DNA of 64,000 nucleotides from Halobaculum sp. XH14 (GTDB lineage: Archaea; Halobacteriota; Halobacteria; Halobacteriales; Haloferacaceae): assembly GCF_032116555.1 (NCBI RefSeq), contig NZ_CP134949.1:372001-436000 (forward strand), written 5' to 3'. Position 1 is the first letter of the stretch, and each line of letters opens with the position of its first letter. This document shows, in pieces, positions 60,122 through 64,000 of this stretch. A program made the position numbers and the translations under genes. The notes below the pieces were generated by a model, which ran no database searches, was not told where the DNA came from, and saw nothing but the letters and a program-made list of their open reading frames with translations.

Positions 60122-60496
60122 CTACGAGTCGTCCTCGCCGAGGTGGGAGACGTCGGTCGCGGCGTCGACGATGTCGAGCAGGGGGAACTGGGGTTCGCGG
60201 TCGAACGAGACGAAGACGCCGCTGTACCGGGAGGACGGGAAGAGGAAGACGATCAACTCCGTGAAGAGGAATAGCTGGCAGTCGAGGTCGCCGAACTCGC
60301 CGACCGACTTGAAGTCCTCGGCCGACACCTGGTTTGCCATCATGCTCTGATAGGCCCGGTCGAAGTCCATCCGGGTGTACTCGTCCTCGAGGTCCTCCCG
60401 GACGTACTCGACCTCGTAATCGATCGATTCGAGGGTCGCCACGACCCGTAGCTGTCCGCCCGCGACGTCCTTGAACGCCTCCACCAGGCTGGACAT
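60122..60496 (-). CDS. Conserved haloarchaeal protein of unknown function
   Basis: This 124-residue protein has no recognisable domain. It looks like a small alpha-beta protein with a C-terminal half FLFPSSRYSGVFVSFDREPQFP. I believe similar proteins occur widely in haloarchaea. Its codon usage and acidity are normal. It is divergent from uspA and close to a small membrane protein gene. Confidence 0.8.
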   Translation of the reverse strand: MSSLVEAFKDVAGGQLRVVATLESIDYEVEYVREDLEDEYTRMDFDRAYQSMMANQVSAEDFKSVGEFGDLDCQLFLFTELIVFLFPSSRYSGVFVSFDREPQFPLLDIVDAATDVSHLGEDDS

Positions 60497-60572
60497 CTGT
60501 CCGCTTACATAACGGTCGCGGATGACAAAAGACCGGCGGTGAACGCGGTTTCGAGCCGCTCTCGCGGGGCGA

Positions 60573-60752
60573 TCACGCGAAGCCGAACTGCCGCATCAAC
60601 CCGCTCGCGAGCCCTTTCACGACCAGCCCGGTTCCGACGATCACCAGCGCGATCCCGGCCGCGACGACGGGGTCCGCGTAGGCGACGAGGCCGATCCCGC
60701 CGACCACCAGCAGTACGCCGAGGAGTCCGACCGTGCCGAGTTTCTCGAGCAT
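60573..60752 (-). CDS. Small two-helix membrane protein
   Basis: This 59-residue protein starts MLEKLGTVGLLGVLLVVGG and has two hydrophobic segments (about residues 8-25 and 28-47) separated by AYADP, with a C-terminal RQFGFA. It has normal haloarchaeal codon usage and a stop TGA. It is probably a conserved haloarchaeal membrane micro-protein of the DUF7470 type, though I recall that family only loosely. Function unknown. Confidence 0.8.
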   Translation of the reverse strand: MLEKLGTVGLLGVLLVVGGIGLVAYADPVVAAGIALVIVGTGLVVKGLASGLMRQFGFA

Positions 60753-60816
60753 GCTCCGGCGTCTCTCTCCCGGGGCCTAAACCGTCGCGGTCCGGCGTGG
60801 GGGCGAAATCCCGGCG

Positions 60817-60825
60817 AATTTAAAC
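60817..60825 (+). promoter_or_regulatory. TATA box of the aIF1A gene
   Basis: AATTTAAAC lies 28-36 nt before the ATG at 60853. Confidence 0.6.
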
Positions 60826-60852
60826 CTCGGCCGACAGAAGCTCCGTCTAGCC

Positions 60853-61143
60853 ATGAGCGACGACGACTCCGGCGGTCGCAAGAACCTCCGGATGCCCGAT
60901 GACGACGAGGTGTTCGCCGAGGTGACGAACATGCTCGGAGCCAATCGCGTGAAAGTCCGCTGTGCCGACGGCACCGAGCGGACCGCACGTATCCCCGGCC
61001 GGATGCAGAAACGCATCTGGATCCGGGAGGGCGACATCGTGCTCGTGGAGCCGTGGGACTGGCAGGACGAGAAGGCCGACGTGGCGTGGCGCTACGAGAA
61101 GGCGGAAGCCGACCAGCTGCGCGAGGAAGGCCACATCAAGTAG
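60853..61143 (+). CDS. Translation initiation factor aIF1A
   Basis: This 96-residue OB-fold factor has [37 protein letters not shown] and [15 protein letters not shown]. It helps the small ribosomal subunit in start-codon selection. It has a clear TATA box and a short leader. Confidence 0.97.
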   Translation: MSDDDSGGRKNLRMPDDDEVFAEVTNMLGANRVKVRCADGTERTARIPGRMQKRIWIREGDIVLVEPWDWQDEKADVAWRYEKAEADQLREEGHIK

Positions 61144-61231
61144 CCCGGTTTCGACGGCACACCGGCGGTTCCGGCTCGACGGACTCCCTCCGTAGCTGAT
61201 CGAGTTGCCGATTCTCCACTCCCGTCCAGTC

Positions 61232-61636
61232 TCACTCGACGGCGCGCTCGCGCTCCGCCGACGCGGATTCGACCGCTTCGGTTTCGAGCAGATCGTCGAG
61301 CCGCCGCTGGAACGCTTCCTGCCCGAGTTCGCCCTCCGCGTACCGCCGTCGGAGCGTTTCGATCGGCGTCTCGGCCCCGTCGTCGGGGTCCCCTTCGATT
61401 GGTGCCCCCGCCGTGGGTGCCGCGTTCGCCTGCCGAACGAGGCCCCGCGTCAACTGGCCGGCGATCCCGAACGACGCGGCGATGACCGCGAGATACAGCA
61501 GTGCCACCGCCAGGACCGGGGTCCCCTCGAGGAGGCCGAACGCCAGCACCCAGAGCCCGACCGCGGACGCGAGCACGGCGACGCCGACGCGGACGGAGGG
61601 GCTGTCCGGCACGTACCGGTGAACCAGCTCGTACAT
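61232..61636 (-). CDS. SHOCT-domain membrane protein
   Basis: This 134-residue protein has two transmembrane helices (about residues 17-35 and 40-60), a Pro/Gly linker, and a C-terminal SHOCT domain (ETLRRRYAEGELGQEAFQRR). SHOCT domains are short oligomerisation modules common in haloarchaea. The role is unknown. It is convergent with aIF1A and divergent from rio1. Confidence 0.88.
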   Translation of the reverse strand: MYELVHRYVPDSPSVRVGVAVLASAVGLWVLAFGLLEGTPVLAVALLYLAVIAASFGIAGQLTRGLVRQANAAPTAGAPIEGDPDDGAETPIETLRRRYAEGELGQEAFQRRLDDLLETEAVESASAERERAVE

Positions 61637-61785
61637 CGGTTCCGACGTCTCGACACCGCCACAAAAGCGTCGGGGGAACCGGGACCCCGCCGTCCGTTCC
61701 CGGTCGCGGACTCGACCGTCGCCGCCTCCGGGTCACCGCGAACGACCTGCGGGGCTTTTCACGCCGGGCGACGTAGCCGGGTGCA

Positions 61786-62658
61786 ATGACAGGGGAGTTC
61801 GGGCTCGTCGATCCCGAGGAGGCCGAGGTGCCGGGCGACGAGTGGGAGTCGCTCGACGTCTCGGACGACGAGGCCGACCGCATCGCCCGGCGGCAGGACG
61901 ACGAGTTCGACGAGTTCCGGATCAGGGTCAAGGACACCGAGCAGTTCAAGATCGAGGCGTCGGTGTTCGACGACGCGACGCTCGCGGCCGTCTACAAGCT
62001 CGTCCAGGACGGCCACATCGGCGCGTTCGGCGGCCCCATCTCGACCGGGAAGGAGGCGAACGTGTACGAGGCGCTCGGGGACGACGGGGAGGAACTCGCG
62101 GTGAAGGTGTACCGCATCGGCACCTCGAACTTCCGGCACATGCGCGAGTACCTGGAGGGCGACCCACGCTTCGAGGGCATCGGCTCGGACAAGAAGAAGG
62201 TCGTGCTCGCGTGGGTGCGAAAGGAGTTCGCCAACCTCCGCCGCGCGAAGGCCGCGGGCGTCCGCGTTCCCGACCCCATCGCCGTCCAGCGGAACGTGCT
62301 CGTGATGGACCTGGTCGGTCACGCCGACGACCGGGCGCGCCGGCTCTCGGAGGTCGACGTGGAGAACCCCGAGACGGCCTACGAGGTCGTCCGCGAGTAC
62401 ATGCGCCGGCTCTACTCGGCCGGCCTCGTTCACGGCGACCTCTCGGAGTACAACATGATCATCCACGAGGGCGAACTCGTCGTCATCGACCTCGGGCAGG
62501 CGGTGACGGTCCACCACCCGAACGCGCGCGAGTTCCTCGAACGCGACTGCGAGAACGTCGCCGCCTTCTTCTCCCGGCAGGGGATGGCCGTCACGGGCGC
62601 GGAACTGCAGGAGTACGTCACCGCGCCCGAGCCGGAGCCGTCGGCGGATCTGGAGTGA
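61786..62658 (+). CDS. RIO1-family serine protein kinase
   Basis: This 290-residue atypical kinase has the ATP loop STGKEANVYEA, the RIO1 signature VKVYRIGTSNFRHMREYL, a catalytic loop HGDLSEYNMI and the metal-binding VIDLGQAV. RIO1 acts in small-subunit rRNA maturation. The N-terminal 35 residues are acidic. In many archaea it sits close to aIF1A, as here. Confidence 0.95.
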   Translation: MTGEFGLVDPEEAEVPGDEWESLDVSDDEADRIARRQDDEFDEFRIRVKDTEQFKIEASVFDDATLAAVYKLVQDGHIGAFGGPISTGKEANVYEALGDDGEELAVKVYRIGTSNFRHMREYLEGDPRFEGIGSDKKKVVLAWVRKEFANLRRAKAAGVRVPDPIAVQRNVLVMDLVGHADDRARRLSEVDVENPETAYEVVREYMRRLYSAGLVHGDLSEYNMIIHEGELVVIDLGQAVTVHHPNAREFLERDCENVAAFFSRQGMAVTGAELQEYVTAPEPEPSADLE

Positions 62659-62808
62659 GTTCGACGGCGGCGTGACCGCTCGACCCACCGACCCAGAGAC
62701 GGAACGGCCGTTCGACCCGTCCGCTCGACAGAACGAGCCTTCTGCTCGCCCGCCGACAGAAGTGTCATTCTGCGAGTACATTTCTGCCCCCGTCCCCATC
62801 GGACGGAC

Positions 62809-64000
62809 ATGCGATCGCTCCTCGGCAACGTCGCCTTCCGGCGGCTGTTCGTGGGTCGGCTGGTGACGAACGCGGGCGACAGCCTCTACGCGGTGGCGGC
62901 GATGTGGCTCGTGTTCGAGCTCACCGGGTCGACGTTCTACACCGGCCTCGCGGGCGCGCTGACGATGGGCCCGCAGGCGCTCCAGGCGTTCGTCGGCCCG
63001 CTGGTGGACCGCTGGCCGCTCCGTCGCCTCCTCGTCGGCATCCAGGTGACACAGGCGGTCGTCGTCCTCGTGGTGCCCGCGGCGTGGCTGCTGGGCGTCC
63101 GCTCGGTCGAACTCGTGCTCGTCGTCGTCCCGGCGCTCTCGATGCTGAACCAGTTCGTCTACCCGGCCCAGAGCGCCGCGCTGCCCCGCATCGTCGACGA
63201 CGACGAACTCGCGGACGCCAACGCCGCGTTCTCGTTCGCCTACCAGGGCGCCGACCTCGTGTTCAACGCACTCGCCGGGGCGCTCATCGCGCTGTTCGGC
63301 GCGGTGGCGCTGTACGCGATCGACTCGCTGACGTTCCTCGTCGCGGCGGTGCTGTTCGCCGGCGTCGTCGTCCCGGCGGCGGGGGCGGGCGATACGGCGA
63401 CCCACGGTGCCGAGGAGGCACCGTCGGCAGGCGATGCCGGGGATGCTGTGGGCGACGATCCGGCCGCGGGTCCGGCCGAGACCGACGGCGGCGAGTCGGA
63501 CGGCTCCGACCGCGGCGAACCGGACGGCTACCTCGACCGCCTGCGCGGGGGCGCGGCGTTCGTGCGCGGGACGCCGCTCGTCTGGCTGCTCGGGGCCGGC
63601 GTGCTCACGAACGGCCTGCTCGGCGTCTCGACCGCGGTGCTGCCGGCGTTCGCCGATACGATGGGCGGCGCGGGCGCCTACGGCGCCATCCGGGCGGCGA
63701 CGGCCGAGGGCCTGCTCGTCGGCGCGCTCCTCGGGTCGAAGCTGGACCACGTCGGGTTCGCGCGGCTGTTCGTGCCCGGCTTCCTGCTCTCGGCGGCGGG
63801 CTGGTTCGCCGCCCTGTTCGCGCCGACGCTGCCGCTCACGGCGCTCTGTTTCGCGCTCGCGCTGCTGCCCGTCGGCGCGACGAACGTCCTCGTCTCGACG
63901 CTGATCCAGCGGATGGTGCCCGACGACTTCCTCGGCCGCGTGAGCGCCATCCTCGGCTCCGCGTCGGTCGCGGTGATGCCCATCGGCTCGCTCCTCGGGG
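62809..64000 (+). CDS. MFS transporter, truncated by the window end
   Basis: This protein is open for 397 residues with no stop before the window edge. It has about ten hydrophobic helices so far, the MFS loop VGPLVDRWPLRRLLVG, and an acidic Gly/Asp linker (about residues 195-235) between the two halves. It resembles the MFS_3/enterobactin-exporter type (NreB-like). The start ATG at 62809 begins the first helix. Confidence 0.88.
   Translation, partial: MRSLLGNVAFRRLFVGRLVTNAGDSLYAVAAMWLVFELTGSTFYTGLAGALTMGPQALQAFVGPLVDRWPLRRLLVGIQVTQAVVVLVVPAAWLLGVRSVELVLVVVPALSMLNQFVYPAQSAALPRIVDDDELADANAAFSFAYQGADLVFNALAGALIALFGAVALYAIDSLTFLVAAVLFAGVVVPAAGAGDTATHGAEEAPSAGDAGDAVGDDPAAGPAETDGGESDGSDRGEPDGYLDRLRGGAAFVRGTPLVWLLGAGVLTNGLLGVSTAVLPAFADTMGGAGAYGAIRAATAEGLLVGALLGSKLDHVGFARLFVPGFLLSAAGWFAALFAPTLPLTALCFALALLPVGATNVLVSTLIQRMVPDDFLGRVSAILGSASVAVMPIGSLLG

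Noticed and set aside
1-64000. tRNA, rRNA or CRISPR features
   Set aside because: Intergenic regions were scanned for T-loop-like sequences and regularly spaced repeats; none was convincing.

Overview
The window comes from a halophilic archaeon (class Halobacteria). The DNA is very GC-rich, the proteins are strongly acidic, and the informational genes are archaeal: a Kae1-Bud32 fusion, Rpo7/Spt4, aIF2 gamma, aIF1A, a RIO1 kinase and an archaeal TyrRS. Most transcription units show a TATA-like box about 25-32 nt before the start codon with little or no leader, as is usual in haloarchaea. No rRNA, tRNA, CRISPR array or intact insertion sequence was found.

Region 1 (about 1-36.3 kb) is a catabolic island of some 37 genes in many short units on both strands. 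It holds an enamidase homologue, a cyclase-family hydrolase, an IclR regulator, three DapA-family lyases, an M29/2,5-dihydroxypyridine-dioxygenase-like protein, a five-gene LIV-type ABC importer, two MFS carriers and a maleate-isomerase-like protein. It also holds a flavin reductase, two luciferase-type flavin monooxygenases, a Rieske ferredoxin next to an amidohydrolase-2 protein, an alpha/beta hydrolase, a nitrilase-family amidase, creatininase, DUF2848, cupins, three metallo-beta-lactamase-fold hydrolases, an acyl-CoA ligase, SDRs and a quinone-oxidoreductase-like dehydrogenase. The riboflavin genes ribK and ribB lie in the middle and could supply FMN. The set suggests uptake and stepwise opening of an N-heterocyclic or cyclic-amide compound, with enzymes that resemble parts of nicotinate/pyridine degradation. 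The substrate cannot be read from sequence, and this assembly of enzymes is the best candidate for an undescribed system here.

Region 2 (36.3-38.2 kb) has no convincing gene. It is less GC-rich, has a strong AT-rich patch, and contains six copies of a GGGGYTGGACRT motif arranged as three convergent pairs.

Region 3 (38.2-47.0 kb) carries a PD-(D/E)XK-like protein, an HxlR-type regulator with a repetitive N-terminus divergent from a MerB-like organomercurial lyase plus methyltransferase, and an AddA/AddB-like helicase-nuclease pair.

Region 4 (47.0-64.0 kb) is the core informational neighbourhood: kae1-bud32, rps24e, dephospho-CoA kinase, spt4, rpo7, a PIN protein, aIF2 gamma, tyrS, uspA, aIF1A, rio1 and a truncated MFS gene. 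A block of about 5.4 kb (49.1-54.4 kb) splits rps24e from its usual neighbour. It holds a PQQ-repeat lipoprotein, a TumE/TumA toxin-antitoxin pair, a glycosyltransferase pseudogene fragment, a Bat-type HTH regulator, an SDR and an intact glycosyltransferase. The S27ae gene that often follows rps24e in Euryarchaeota is not at its usual position.
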